DNA of 52,331 nucleotides, taken from contig DAHXNZ010000011.1 of assembly GCA_027365105.1 (NCBI GenBank), positions 1 through 52,331 of the forward strand, in the 5' to 3' direction. Position 1 is the stretch's first letter. Each line of letters starts with the position of its first letter. The notes below the pieces were generated by a model. The model saw nothing but the letters and a program-made list of their open reading frames with translations, did no database searches and was not told the origin of the DNA. Source of the DNA: Thermoplasmata archaeon (GTDB lineage: Archaea > Thermoplasmatota > Thermoplasmata > Lutacidiplasmatales > UBA184). The translations under genes were made by a program, and so were the position numbers. Shown here one piece after another: positions 15,762 to 22,768 of the stretch.

Positions 15762-17435
15762 CTAGTCGTCGCCGAAGTCCCCGCCGCCCATGCCGCCCAT
15801 GCCCCCCATACCGCCCATGCCGCCGGGGCCGCCCGGGCCACCGCCGGAGGGCGGAGGGCTCGACTTGGAGGCGATCACATCGTCGATCCGCAGGATCATG
15901 ACCGCCGCATCGGTGGCGCTCTGGATGGCCTGGCGGCCGACCCGGATCGGCTCGATGACGTGCAGCTTCGCCATGTCGTCCACCTTGCCGGTCGCGATGT
16001 TGACTCCCGCACCCTTCTGACCGCCCTTGTGGGCCTTCCTGAGCTCGATCAGGATGTCGATCGGGTCGAGCCCAGCGTTCTCGGCCAGGGTCCGCGGGAT
16101 GGTCTCAAGCGCCTCGGCAAAGCTCTCGAAGGCGATCTGCTCGCGGCCGCCGATCTTCGCGGCTTCGTCGCGGAGCCGGAGGGCGATTTCGCTCGCGCTC
16201 GATCCGCCCCCGGTCACAGTCCGGCCATCCTCGACCGCCACCGCCACCACATTGAGGGCATCGTCGAGCGAACGCTCGATCTCGTCGAGGACATGCTCGG
16301 TGCCGCCCCGCATCAGGATCGAGACCGCCCGGGCCTTCTTGGCGCCGGTCACGAAGGTGAGGGCGTCCTCCCCGATCTTCCGCTCCTCGACCCGGCCGGC
16401 ACTGCCGACATCGTCCTTGGAGAGTTCGCTCACCTTGCTCACGATGTTGCCGCCGATCGCCTTGGCGAGCTTCTCCATGTCCGATTTCTTGACGCGCCGG
16501 ACGGCGTAGATGCCCTCCTTGGCGAGGAAGTGCTGGGCAAGGTCGTCGATGCCCTTCTGGCAAAAGACGACGTTGGCGCCGGACTTCTTGACCTGGTCGA
16601 CCATCCGCCGCAGCATGTTCTCCTCCTCCTGGAGGAAGGCGTTGAGCTGGGACGGGTCGTTGATCTCGATCTTGGCGTCGATCTCGGTCTTCTTGATCTC
16701 AAGGGCCGCATCGAGCAGCGCAATCCGGGGGTTCTCCACGACCGACGGCATGCCCGAGTGGACCTTCTCCTTGTCCACGATCACACCCTCGATGAGCTGG
16801 GTATCGGTCATCGAGCCTCCCTGCTTCTTGATGAGCTGGATGTTGTCGAGGTCGACGTAGTAGCCATCGCCCTTCTTCTCGGCGACGCTGGTGACCGCCT
16901 TGACCGCGATCTCCCCGAGCATCTCCCGGTTGGAGGAGACCGACTTCGACGACATCGAGGTGACCGCAATCTGCTTCAGGCCCTCGATGTCGTCGATCTT
17001 GATGGGCTGGCTGATCGAGGTCAGGACCTCGAGCGCCTTGGTGGCCGCGAGGCGGTAGCCCTGCGAGATGATCGTCGGGTGGATGTTCTGCTCGACGAGG
17101 GTCTCGGCCCGCTTGAGCAGCTCGCCGGCGAGCACGACCGCGGTGGTCGTCCCGTCGCCGCACTCCTGGTCCTGGGTCTTGGCGACTTCGACGAGCATCT
17201 TGGCGGCCGGGTGCTCGACATCCATCTCCTTGAGGATGGTAACCCCGTCGTTGGTGACGACGACATCGCCCATCGAGTCGACCAGCATCTTGTCGAGGCC
17301 CCGGGGACCCAGGGTCGACCGGACCGCATCCGCGATCGCCTTGGCCGCTTGGATGTTGTTCGAGAGAGCTCCTCGGCCCCGCTCGCGCTTCGTTCCTTCC
17401 TTCAGCACCAGAATCGGCGTCTGTCCAGTTAGCAT
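15762..17435 (-). CDS. thermosome subunit (group II chaperonin)
   Basis: ATP-driven protein-folding chaperonin of the CCT/thermosome family, 557 residues, the usual length. Nucleotide-binding motifs include the [20 protein letters not shown] region (about residues 42-61) and [12 protein letters not shown] near residue 93. The equatorial C-terminal part has [15 protein letters not shown] and ends in a tandem Gly-Gly-Met tail before GDFGDD, typical of archaeal subunits lining the ring cavity. On the mRNA a GGAGGG Shine-Dalgarno-like motif lies about 8 bases before the ATG. A strong TATA box is at 17487-17494. Only one subunit gene is in this window. Confidence 0.97.
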   Translation of the reverse strand: MLTGQTPILVLKEGTKRERGRGALSNNIQAAKAIADAVRSTLGPRGLDKMLVDSMGDVVVTNDGVTILKEMDVEHPAAKMLVEVAKTQDQECGDGTTTAVVLAGELLKRAETLVEQNIHPTIISQGYRLAATKALEVLTSISQPIKIDDIEGLKQIAVTSMSSKSVSSNREMLGEIAVKAVTSVAEKKGDGYYVDLDNIQLIKKQGGSMTDTQLIEGVIVDKEKVHSGMPSVVENPRIALLDAALEIKKTEIDAKIEINDPSQLNAFLQEEENMLRRMVDQVKKSGANVVFCQKGIDDLAQHFLAKEGIYAVRRVKKSDMEKLAKAIGGNIVSKVSELSKDDVGSAGRVEERKIGEDALTFVTGAKKARAVSILMRGGTEHVLDEIERSLDDALNVVAVAVEDGRTVTGGGSSASEIALRLRDEAAKIGGREQIAFESFAEALETIPRTLAENAGLDPIDILIELRKAHKGGQKGAGVNIATGKVDDMAKLHVIEPIRVGRQAIQSATDAAVMILRIDDVIASKSSPPPSGGGPGGPGGMGGMGGMGGMGGGDFGDD

Positions 17436-17486
17436 GGTTCTTCCCTCCGGGATCGCCCGGAAACAGTTTCGGTAGAAAAGCGGTTG

Positions 17487-17494
17487 TATTTAAA
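17487..17494 (-). promoter_or_regulatory. strong TATA box of the thermosome gene
   Basis: The minus-strand TTTAAATA, in the context ACCTTTAAATACAAC, is a near-perfect archaeal TATA box. The predicted start near 17465 gives a leader of about 30 bases that contains a GGAGG Shine-Dalgarno motif. Confidence 0.7.
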
Positions 17495-17543
17495 GGTGAC
17501 TTAGACGAATCTCTTCCCCGGCGGGGCTTAAAAGGCGAGCGCT

Positions 17544-17634
17544 GGGTGGGGCATCCGAAGCGGGGAGTTGTCGGGCGAAGGGCTCGGCCTCGCCCACCGA
17601 CCCGTGTCCTTAGGCGTGAGTGCTCAACCCACCC
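17544..17634 (+). ncRNA. candidate structured small RNA between thermosome and orphan cassette
   Basis: GGGTGGG (17544-17550) can pair with CCCACCC (17628-17634), closing a 91-base element. Inside it, GGGCGA (17573-17578) pairs with TCGCCC (17590-17595), with a possible GGC/GCC extension. A plus-strand TTAAAA box at 17528-17533 is somewhat too close to the closing stem to place the transcription start exactly at it. No known RNA family is recognised, and the strand is a guess based on that box. Confidence 0.25.
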
Positions 17635-17651
17635 CGGCGACGGGGTTAAGC

Positions 17652-17658
17652 TTTAACT
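17652..17658 (+). promoter_or_regulatory. TATA-like box of the orphan two-gene cassette
   Basis: CTTTAAC, in the context AAGCTTTAACTCG, is centred about 32 bp before the ATG at 17687, giving a leader of roughly 7 bases. Confidence 0.4.
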
Positions 17659-17686
17659 CGACCATATCATTCCGGCCAACGCAACC

Positions 17687-17929
17687 ATGAAGCTCATCTC
17701 GATTCGTCAGGCTCCGAAGGAGTTCAAGGTCGCTCTCGTGGAGGCGATGGGATACAAGGTCGAGGACGGCCGAATCCTCCTCGCGAACGGAGAGAATTAT
17801 CTTGACCCGTACTGTGACACCCCCGTCAAAATCGACCACATGATAATCGTCCCAGGTAGCACCCTGATCCTTGATGACAATCCGCTGAGCATCGCGGCGT
17901 ACGATCAAGATCACCCTAACGTTTTGTGA
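17687..17929 (+). CDS. small protein of unknown function (first gene of orphan cassette)
   Basis: An 80-residue protein beginning MKLISIRQAPKEF that I do not recognise. It appears soluble and mixed alpha/beta, with no Cys pair motif, signal peptide or membrane segment; the C-terminal part IIVPGSTLILDD looks like beta strands. Base composition differs from the neighbours: one block (17821-17880) is 50% GC by hand count, against 73% for a block in a downstream core gene, and AT-ending codons are frequent. The TGA overlaps the GTG of the next gene (17926-17929), so the two are probably translated together. The composition suggests horizontal acquisition. Confidence 0.7.
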   Translation: MKLISIRQAPKEFKVALVEAMGYKVEDGRILLANGENYLDPYCDTPVKIDHMIIVPGSTLILDDNPLSIAAYDQDHPNVL

Positions 17930-18636
17930 GCGACACCCCACTGGATCCGAACGACCCACTGGGCCAGCTCGCGGCTGGTTTGGCTCGGGGAGCGCTTCAG
18001 TGGACCACCGACAGGATTTCTGCGCTGCTCAAACAGATTAGTGATCGGCAGCTCGCGTTCGTCGGAAATCCCGACCTCATTGCCGAGGTGAAGGACCACA
18101 GGTCCCGGCCCGAATATCTGTTCTACATTGAATATCTGACTGACAGGAGGCTGAGGCTTCTCGCCCTCATGGGACTGACGCTGAGAGACTACCAGAACGA
18201 CCCGCTGCGGCAGTCGGAACTCAAGGTGCTCCGGAGCCGAATCAAGACGAAGTATCGAGAAGCGGGACTCCATGTGGCGCAGATAGTCCAGTCGGGAATC
18301 CTTGCCGAGCTAATCCCTCCCGTGCTCAGTTCACCGGGAGACAAGACCGATGCCGCCCGAAGGATCGAGGCCTTTCTCAACGACTCCGAAAGGCTCTGCC
18401 TGTTCATCCAAGACAAGGATCCTATTGATCGGCGCGTCTCGGAAATCCAAGTCTACCTGGGCGGAAGCAAGCCGCCCCTGTTCGTACTATTTGCGCGAGG
18501 GAAGGCCAAGGCTACGTTGACCGAAATCGTCCACATTCTGAAGCAGCGGTTGATTCCCTACGGGTTCATTGCGAAGGATCTCGACAAATCGTTACTTGTC
18601 ATCTTCATCACGAATACAATTTCCATCGGCGTCTGA
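17926..18636 (+). CDS. protein of unknown function (second gene of orphan cassette)
   Basis: A 236-residue protein starting at GTG, coupled to the 80-residue gene by a GTGA overlap. I recognise no family. The N-terminal two thirds look largely helical (GALQWTTDRISALLKQI, EYLTDRRLRLLALMGL). The last 70 residues look alpha/beta, with strands such as PPLFVLFARG and KSLLVIFIT. No membrane segment or catalytic motif is evident. GC is visibly lower than in the surroundings: blocks at 18301 and 18541 are 63% and 48% GC by hand count. A strong inverted repeat follows 44 bases after the stop. Confidence 0.7.
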   Translation: MSDTPLDPNDPLGQLAAGLARGALQWTTDRISALLKQISDRQLAFVGNPDLIAEVKDHRSRPEYLFYIEYLTDRRLRLLALMGLTLRDYQNDPLRQSELKVLRSRIKTKYREAGLHVAQIVQSGILAELIPPVLSSPGDKTDAARRIEAFLNDSERLCLFIQDKDPIDRRVSEIQVYLGGSKPPLFVLFARGKAKATLTEIVHILKQRLIPYGFIAKDLDKSLLVIFITNTISIGV

Positions 18637-18680
18637 GGCAAGCCGCCGGCCGAGGGCGAGACATAGTCCCTGGGCGCGAT

Positions 18681-18734
18681 GCGCTCCGGGCGCCCCGGCG
18701 GCTGGTCGCCGGGGGCTCGGCGCCCGGGGAGCGC
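18681..18734. repeat. strong imperfect inverted repeat after the orphan cassette
   Basis: GCGCTCC (18681-18687) pairs with GGAGCGC (18728-18734), and GGGCGCC (18688-18694) pairs with GGCGCCC (18719-18725), with a 2-base bulge. Inside, CCGGCG (18695-18700) pairs with CGCCGG (18707-18712). That is 20 base pairs in 54 bases. It lies between the convergent orphan cassette and the toroid-fold gene, so it may be a terminator, a structured RNA or a cassette boundary. Confidence 0.5.
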
Positions 18735-18774
18735 GCAAGGGAACCGGGGGCTTCCCAGCGGGTCCCGACGAGGC

Positions 18775-19731
18775 TCACTCCCCGACCCGGTCGAGAATCC
18801 GAAGCGCCGTGAGGGTGATCATCCGGCTGGGCCGGCCCGGGGTCTCGAGCGCGAGCGGCGTCGGCCGGTCCTTCGGGTGGGCCGCAAACCACTCGGCGGT
18901 CCGGCCCTCCACGTCGGGGTGGTGGGCATCGAGATTCCACCGGCCGTCCTTCCGCCGCTTCCTCCGCAGCAGGTCGAGCGCGAACCGCAACCGCCGGTCG
19001 TCGCCGTACCCGAGCGAAGTCAACACGTCGAGGCCGACGAGGACGTCGTAGTAGTAGTGGACCGGGTAGTGGAACCGTTGCCACGGGGGGTAGGGATCGC
19101 CCTGGAGATGGAGTTCCCGGTCGAGAAAGAACCCGGCCGCCCGCTCGACGCACGCCGCATCCGAGGGCCGCCACTTCGATCGAGGATAGGCCGCGAACGC
19201 GCTCAGCCCTTCCCACGAGTCCAGGTTGCGCCCGCGGCCAAAGCAGGACCAGCCGCCCCGGGGATCGGCGGTCTCCACGAGCCAGTCGAGGCTCCGGCGG
19301 ACCCGGGGGTCCTCCCCGTACCCGAACCGGATCGCCGCCCGGGCGAGGTTGCCCACGACGCAGTGGTGGCCCGTGCCCTTGGAGTTCCCGCCGAGCCCTC
19401 CGCCGGCGAGAGGGAACCCCGTGAACCAGTATTCGCAGGACCGGGCCACCTCGGGATCCTCGCGCGTGAGACCGAGGTCGGAAAGGACGAGCATGCTCCA
19501 GTTTGTCGAGAGGTATTTCGGGAGGTAGCAGGACCGGTCGATGGCCCAGCCGCCGGTGGAGTCCCGGCCGGCGAGGAGCCGGGCGGCCCAGCCCCGCCGC
19601 GGGATCTCGGCCCGTGCGCGGACGACCTCCGGATCGCTTTGGGGGCGGCCGTCGAGCTCGGTGAGGGTGCGATACCGTATCGCCGGCTCGACCGGATCCT
19701 CGAGCCAGTCGAGAACCGCTCGGCTCACCAT
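18775..19731 (-). CDS. prenyltransferase/squalene-oxidase-like toroid-fold protein
   Basis: A 318-residue protein with repeats typical of the alpha/alpha toroid of terpenoid cyclases and prenyltransferases. Gly-Gly-Trp repeats are visible (DSTGGWAID, DPRGGWSCFGRG, KDGRWNLDAHH), as are helix pairs containing RAAIRFGYGEDPRVRRSLDW. It lacks a recognisable DxDD or QW catalytic set of squalene-hopene cyclase. Related archaeal and bacterial proteins are usually annotated only by fold. It is upstream-convergent with the orphan cassette and lies near uppS, but has its own TATA box 26 bp before the ATG. Role unknown. Confidence 0.75.
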   Translation of the reverse strand: MVSRAVLDWLEDPVEPAIRYRTLTELDGRPQSDPEVVRARAEIPRRGWAARLLAGRDSTGGWAIDRSCYLPKYLSTNWSMLVLSDLGLTREDPEVARSCEYWFTGFPLAGGGLGGNSKGTGHHCVVGNLARAAIRFGYGEDPRVRRSLDWLVETADPRGGWSCFGRGRNLDSWEGLSAFAAYPRSKWRPSDAACVERAAGFFLDRELHLQGDPYPPWQRFHYPVHYYYDVLVGLDVLTSLGYGDDRRLRFALDLLRRKRRKDGRWNLDAHHPDVEGRTAEWFAAHPKDRPTPLALETPGRPSRMITLTALRILDRVGE

Positions 19732-19753
19732 GGGCCCGGGAGTCCGGCCCGGG

Positions 19754-19761
19754 CTATGAAT
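19754..19761 (-). promoter_or_regulatory. TATA-like box of the toroid-fold gene
   Basis: The minus-strand ATTCATAG is centred about 26 bp before the ATG at 19731, consistent with leaderless transcription. Confidence 0.4.
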
Positions 19762-19947
19762 CCCTCGCAGCAGAGAGCGGGGGAGGCCGGTCCAGATACG
19801 GCTCAGGGCCCGGGTCTCGGGTATCCTCGACCGGGACCACCATTCGCCGGCCGCGGGTCGGGTCCCGGGCCGTGGGCTCCGGAGGGGGCCCGGGGCCGGG
19901 GCGCGTCGGGGCCGGCGGGAACCCGAACCAAAGCCTGCCCGGGCACC

Positions 19948-19968
19948 GTCCCCGCCTGCCCCGGGGAC
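19948..19968 (-). terminator. candidate hairpin after uppS
   Basis: GTCCCCG (19948-19954) and CGGGGAC (19962-19968) form a 7-bp stem with a 7-base loop, starting 3 bases beyond the uppS stop. There is no T-run, so a role in mRNA 3' end stability is as likely as termination. Confidence 0.3.
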
Positions 19969-19971
19969 CGG

Positions 19972-20772
19972 TCAGTGGCCGTAGCGGCGCCGTCGGGTCT
20001 GGTAGGCCCGGATCGCCCGCAGGAAATCAAGCTCGGTGAGCCCCGGCCAGAGGACGTCCGAAAAGTAGAGCTCGCTGTAGGCCGACTGCCAGAGCAGGAA
20101 GTTCGAGATCCGCTCCTCCCCGCTCGTCCGGAAAACCAGATCGGGGTCGGGAAGGTCGGCCGTGTAGAGGTTCTGCGCCACGAGTTCGGGGGTGATCTGC
20201 TCCGGTTCCAGCCGGCCGGCCCGGACCTCCTGGGCCAGCCGGCGGATCGCCTCGACGATCTCGTCACGGCCCCCGTAGGCGATCGCCACGTTGTAGAAGT
20301 ACTGGTCGTACCGGGCCGTCGCCTCCTCGGCACGCCGGATGGCCTCCTGGACCCGGACCGGCAGCGCGGCGCGGTCGCCGATGGCCCGGACCCGGATCTG
20401 GTGGCGGTGCACCCGCGCGTCGGTCGCAATCTCGTCGAAGCTGCGGGTGAACAGGTCCATCAGCACCTCGAGCTCCTCGGGGGGCCGGGCAAAATTCTCC
20501 GTCGAGAGGGCGTAGACGGTCAAGATCCGGATCCCGACGTCCAGGCACCAGTTGAGCAGCTGTTCCAGGGTGTCCCGGCCCTTGCGGTGCCCTTCGGTGG
20601 CGAGCAGTCCATGGGCCTCGGCAAACCGTCGGTTGCCGTCCATGATGATCGCGAGGTGCCGCGGGACCGGTTCCGACTTCACCAGGTCGAGGAGCCGCCG
20701 TTCGGTCGCCTGCCGGATGGCGTCCCCGACGACGTGGGAGAGGTAGGCCGGCGGTCGCGGCTCGTCGGGCAT
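19972..20772 (-). CDS. uppS: polyprenyl diphosphate synthase (UppS/cis-prenyltransferase family)
   Basis: Condenses isopentenyl diphosphate in cis to make the polyprenyl lipid carrier used in glycan assembly. The 266-residue protein has all family regions: HLAIIMDGNRRFAEAHGL with the catalytic Asp (about residues 39-56), GHRKG, TVYALSTENFARP, and the C-terminal RTSGEERISNFLLWQSAYSE followed by LYF. The N-terminus has a 38-residue extension before the fold, as in other archaeal members. A TATA-like box 26 bp upstream supports the start. It follows the tRNA-Asp gene on the same strand. Confidence 0.95.
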   Translation of the reverse strand: MPDEPRPPAYLSHVVGDAIRQATERRLLDLVKSEPVPRHLAIIMDGNRRFAEAHGLLATEGHRKGRDTLEQLLNWCLDVGIRILTVYALSTENFARPPEELEVLMDLFTRSFDEIATDARVHRHQIRVRAIGDRAALPVRVQEAIRRAEEATARYDQYFYNVAIAYGGRDEIVEAIRRLAQEVRAGRLEPEQITPELVAQNLYTADLPDPDLVFRTSGEERISNFLLWQSAYSELYFSDVLWPGLTELDFLRAIRAYQTRRRRYGH

Positions 20773-20793
20773 GCCGGGGGGAACGCCGGTCTA

Positions 20794-20802
20794 GGAATAA
20801 CC
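20794..20802 (-). promoter_or_regulatory. TATA-like box of uppS
   Basis: The minus-strand GGTTATTCC is centred about 26 bp before the uppS ATG and lies just 3' of the tRNA-Asp gene. Confidence 0.45.
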
Positions 20803-20821
20803 GTTGGGGGTCGTCCCGGAG

Positions 20822-20926
20822 CGCCCTGGTCGGGAGTTCCGGAGGAGAGCCGCAGACTCCCGCATCCTTCGAACCCGAGTTCCAGGCTCGACAGGCCTAG
20901 ATCCTAGACCACTAGACTACCAGGGC
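20822..20926 (-). tRNA. tRNA-Asp (anticodon GTC) interrupted by a 32-base intron in the T loop
   Basis: After intron removal the 73-base tRNA folds perfectly. The acceptor stem is GCCCTGG/CCAGGGC and the D stem GTCT/GGAT with two wobbles. The anticodon stem is TAGGC/GCCTG with loop CTGTCGA, giving anticodon GTC. The variable loop is GAAC, the T stem TCGGG/CCCGA, the T loop TTCGAAT and the discriminator G. CCA is not encoded. The uninterrupted gene would fail a standard tRNA search because the T loop is split between positions 59 and 60. A weak TATA-like TTGATAG lies about 28 bp upstream. Confidence 0.93.
20836..20867 (-). other. archaeal tRNA intron with bulge-helix-bulge splice motif
   Basis: The intron splits TTCGAA|T in the T loop. 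On the transcript the T stem is the outer helix. TTCG pairs with CGGA as the 4-bp central helix, with one wobble. The 5' bulge is AA^G and the 3' bulge is AC^T. The inner helix is GA/TC followed by GGGAG/CTCTC around a 7-base loop. Both bulges are 3 bases on opposite strands with cuts after the second base, exactly the substrate of archaeal tRNA splicing endonuclease. Confidence 0.88.
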
Positions 20927-20994
20927 GCGGGCAGCCGTACCCCCGACCCTCTATCAACCTTGCGCCAAAGAGGGGCCCCGGGCCCTCGGGGGCA

Positions 20995-21474
20995 TCAGGT
21001 CGTCGGGTCCGGCTCCCGGGGGGCGGCCCGAAGGCTCCGCCGGGAGGTCACCAGGGTGATCGCGTAGGCCAGGAGGGCCCCCACGAATCCGGCGATCATG
21101 AGCGCGAGGGAGGAGGTACTCTGATACGTGACGAAGAGGAACCGGTAGCCGCCGATGGCCGCGAGCGCCAGGAAGGCCAGGCCGAAGACCCCGTCGACGA
21201 TCACACCGGTCTTTCGGGTGGTGAGGGCGAGGGCCAGCAGGATGAGGCCGGCCAGCAGGAGGAGCGCCGTGAGGGCGATGTGGGCGACGACCCCCGCGTT
21301 GCCCTGGCCCATCAGGTACTGGGAGAGGGTGAGCGGCGTCGAGGGAAGGGCGACCTGCACCGAGACGTAGATCCCGAGCAGCAGCTGGACGACCAGCAGG
21401 CCGAGCAGGAGATGCGCGCTCGCGGAGAGACGGAGCCAGCGTCGGGTGTCCCGGAGGGTCTCTGGAGTCGGCAT
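20995..21474 (-). CDS. small integral membrane protein of unknown function
   Basis: A 159-residue protein with four likely membrane helices: about residues 19-42 (HLLLGLLVVQLLLGIYVSV), 63-85 (VVAHIALTALLLLAGLILLAL), 91-113 (GVFGLAFLALAAIGGY) and 122-143 (ALMIAGFVGALLAYAITLV). The N-terminus is charged, with MPTPETLRDTRRWLRL, and the C-terminus is Arg/Pro-rich. No catalytic motif is seen. A four-helix cytochrome-like or DoxX-like fold is possible, but the needed His ligands are not obvious. A TATA box at 21511-21519 and a short leader precede it. Confidence 0.75.
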   Translation of the reverse strand: MPTPETLRDTRRWLRLSASAHLLLGLLVVQLLLGIYVSVQVALPSTPLTLSQYLMGQGNAGVVAHIALTALLLLAGLILLALALTTRKTGVIVDGVFGLAFLALAAIGGYRFLFVTYQSTSSLALMIAGFVGALLAYAITLVTSRRSLRAAPREPDPTT

Positions 21475-21510
21475 GGGCCTCGGTTCCGTCGAGGAACGGG
21501 AAGAGCCGGA

Positions 21511-21519
21511 AGATTAACC
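21511..21519 (-). promoter_or_regulatory. TATA box of the four-helix membrane protein gene
   Basis: The minus-strand GGTTAATCT is centred about 41 bp before the ATG at 21474, giving a leader of roughly 16 bases. Confidence 0.4.
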
Positions 21520-21578
21520 TACCGCTCCAGCGCACCTCAGCGGGCCGGGTCCGGGGCCGAGGCCACTGGAGACGACGG

Positions 21579-21586
21579 CTTATCTA
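21579..21586 (+). promoter_or_regulatory. TATA-like box of a 48-residue membrane protein gene
   Basis: CTTATCTA is centred about 35 bp before the ATG at 21618. The short leader contains GGTGAGG (21606-21612), a Shine-Dalgarno-like motif 5 bases before the ATG. Confidence 0.4.
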
Positions 21587-21617
21587 CCCCGACCGGGAAG
21601 GCATCGGTGAGGACGGC

Positions 21618-21764
21618 ATGGCGACGGTGACGACCTGGGTCGTGTTCATCGGGCTCGTGGTGGGCGGAATCCTGCTGCTCCACCACTACGGAATCGAGGT
21701 CCCCCGGATCCTTGGCCAGGGGCTCCGCTCGGTCGAAGCCGAGCTCAATCAGCCGCTCTTCTGA
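21618..21764 (+). CDS. 48-residue single-span membrane protein
   Basis: A short reading frame of 48 residues with one clear membrane helix (TWVVFIGLVVGGILLLHHYG, about residues 6-25) followed by an amphipathic charged tail, RILGQGLRSVEAELNQPLF. It is supported by its own TATA-like box, a GGTGAGG ribosome binding site 5 bases before the ATG, and a natural stop. The 3' end overlaps the convergent mtnA by 16 bases. No family is recognised; it could be a subunit or regulator of a membrane complex. Confidence 0.6.
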   Translation: MATVTTWVVFIGLVVGGILLLHHYGIEVPRILGQGLRSVEAELNQPLF

Positions 21765-22768
21765 GCGGCCGCTCGGCGGGCGAGCCATCCGGGCAGCCGG
21801 CCCGGGGGAATGACCCCGTCGGGGGTGACGAAGCCCCGGACGTAGCGGGCCGGGGTGACGTCAAACGCCGGATTGCGCACGGGGGAGTTCCGGGGCACGG
21901 TCCGGCGGGTCCGCGGTCCCGCGAGCTCCTCGCGGTCGCGCTCCTCGACCGGGATCCGGCGGCCGTCCGCCCGCCCGGCGTCGAAGGTGCTCCACGGGGC
22001 CGCCACGTAGAACGGGATGCCGTTCTCGTGGGCGACGACCGCCTTTTCGTAGGTGCCGATCTTGTTCGCGAAGTCACCGTTGCGGGCGATCCGGTCGGCG
22101 CCGACGATCACCGCGTCGACCTCGCCGGAGCGCATGAAATGGCCGGCCGCGTTGTCGGTGATGACCGCATGGGCGATCCCCTCCCGGCCGAGTTCCCAGG
22201 CCGTCAGCCGGGCGCCCTGGAGCAGCGGGCGAGTCTCGTCGACCCAGACGAAGAGCCGGTGCCCCTGCTGATGGGCCACCCTCAGCGGAGCGAGGGCGGT
22301 CCCCCACTCGACGGTCGCGAGGGCGCCTGCGTTGCAGTGGGTCAGGACCCGGGGACGGCGCTCGAACAGCGGCGCACCGACCCGGCCGATCCGGTGGCAC
22401 TCCTCGACGACCCGATGGCGGTACGCCTCGGCCGCGGCCTCGGGGTCCTCCCCGGCCGCCCAGGCCGCCCGGACCGCCTCGACCCCGACCGAGAGATCGA
22501 CCGCGGTCGGACGGGTCGCGAGGAGCGTCCGCGCGGCCCGCTGGGGATCCCGGCACCCCTCCCGGAAAGCGAGAAGCATGCCGTACGCCCCGGCGACACC
22601 GATCGCCGGGGCGCCCCGGACCGTCAAGGTCCGGATCGCCTGGGCGACGTCGGCCAGACGCCGGAGCCGGAGCCAGACCACCCGACCGGGAAGCGCCCGC
22701 TGATCGAGGACCCGGAGGGTCCCGTGGCGGTACTCGAGGGCCCGGACGGGCGGGAGGGATCTAGCCAT
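21749..22768 (-). CDS. mtnA: S-methyl-5-thioribose-1-phosphate isomerase
   Basis: Isomerises methylthioribose 1-phosphate to methylthioribulose 1-phosphate in methionine salvage. The 339-residue protein has the eIF2B-like fold with the family motifs IRTLTVRGAPAIGVAGAYG (residues about 45-63), LTHCNAGALATVEWGTAL with the catalytic Cys, and DAVIVGADRIARNGDFANKIG with the catalytic Asp. Archaeal relatives also include ribose-1,5-bisphosphate isomerase, but the RGAPAIG signature favours MtnA. It is the last gene of the gcvPA-gcvPB-M24-pfk-mtnA run and overlaps pfk by 8 bases. Confidence 0.9.
   Translation of the reverse strand: MARSLPPVRALEYRHGTLRVLDQRALPGRVVWLRLRRLADVAQAIRTLTVRGAPAIGVAGAYGMLLAFREGCRDPQRAARTLLATRPTAVDLSVGVEAVRAAWAAGEDPEAAAEAYRHRVVEECHRIGRVGAPLFERRPRVLTHCNAGALATVEWGTALAPLRVAHQQGHRLFVWVDETRPLLQGARLTAWELGREGIAHAVITDNAAGHFMRSGEVDAVIVGADRIARNGDFANKIGTYEKAVVAHENGIPFYVAAPWSTFDAGRADGRRIPVEERDREELAGPRTRRTVPRNSPVRNPAFDVTPARYVRGFVTPDGVIPPGRLPGWLARRAAAQKSG

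Noticed and set aside
15780-15835. Short tandem repeat of a GCCGCCCAT-like unit
   Set aside because: These are the Gly-Gly-Met codons of the thermosome C-terminal tail, a known protein feature, not a DNA repeat element.
19732-19947. Possible gene or tRNA in the gap between the toroid-fold gene and uppS
   Set aside because: No frame with protein-like composition and no T-arm or anticodon-arm pattern was found; only the promoter of the toroid-fold gene is supported.
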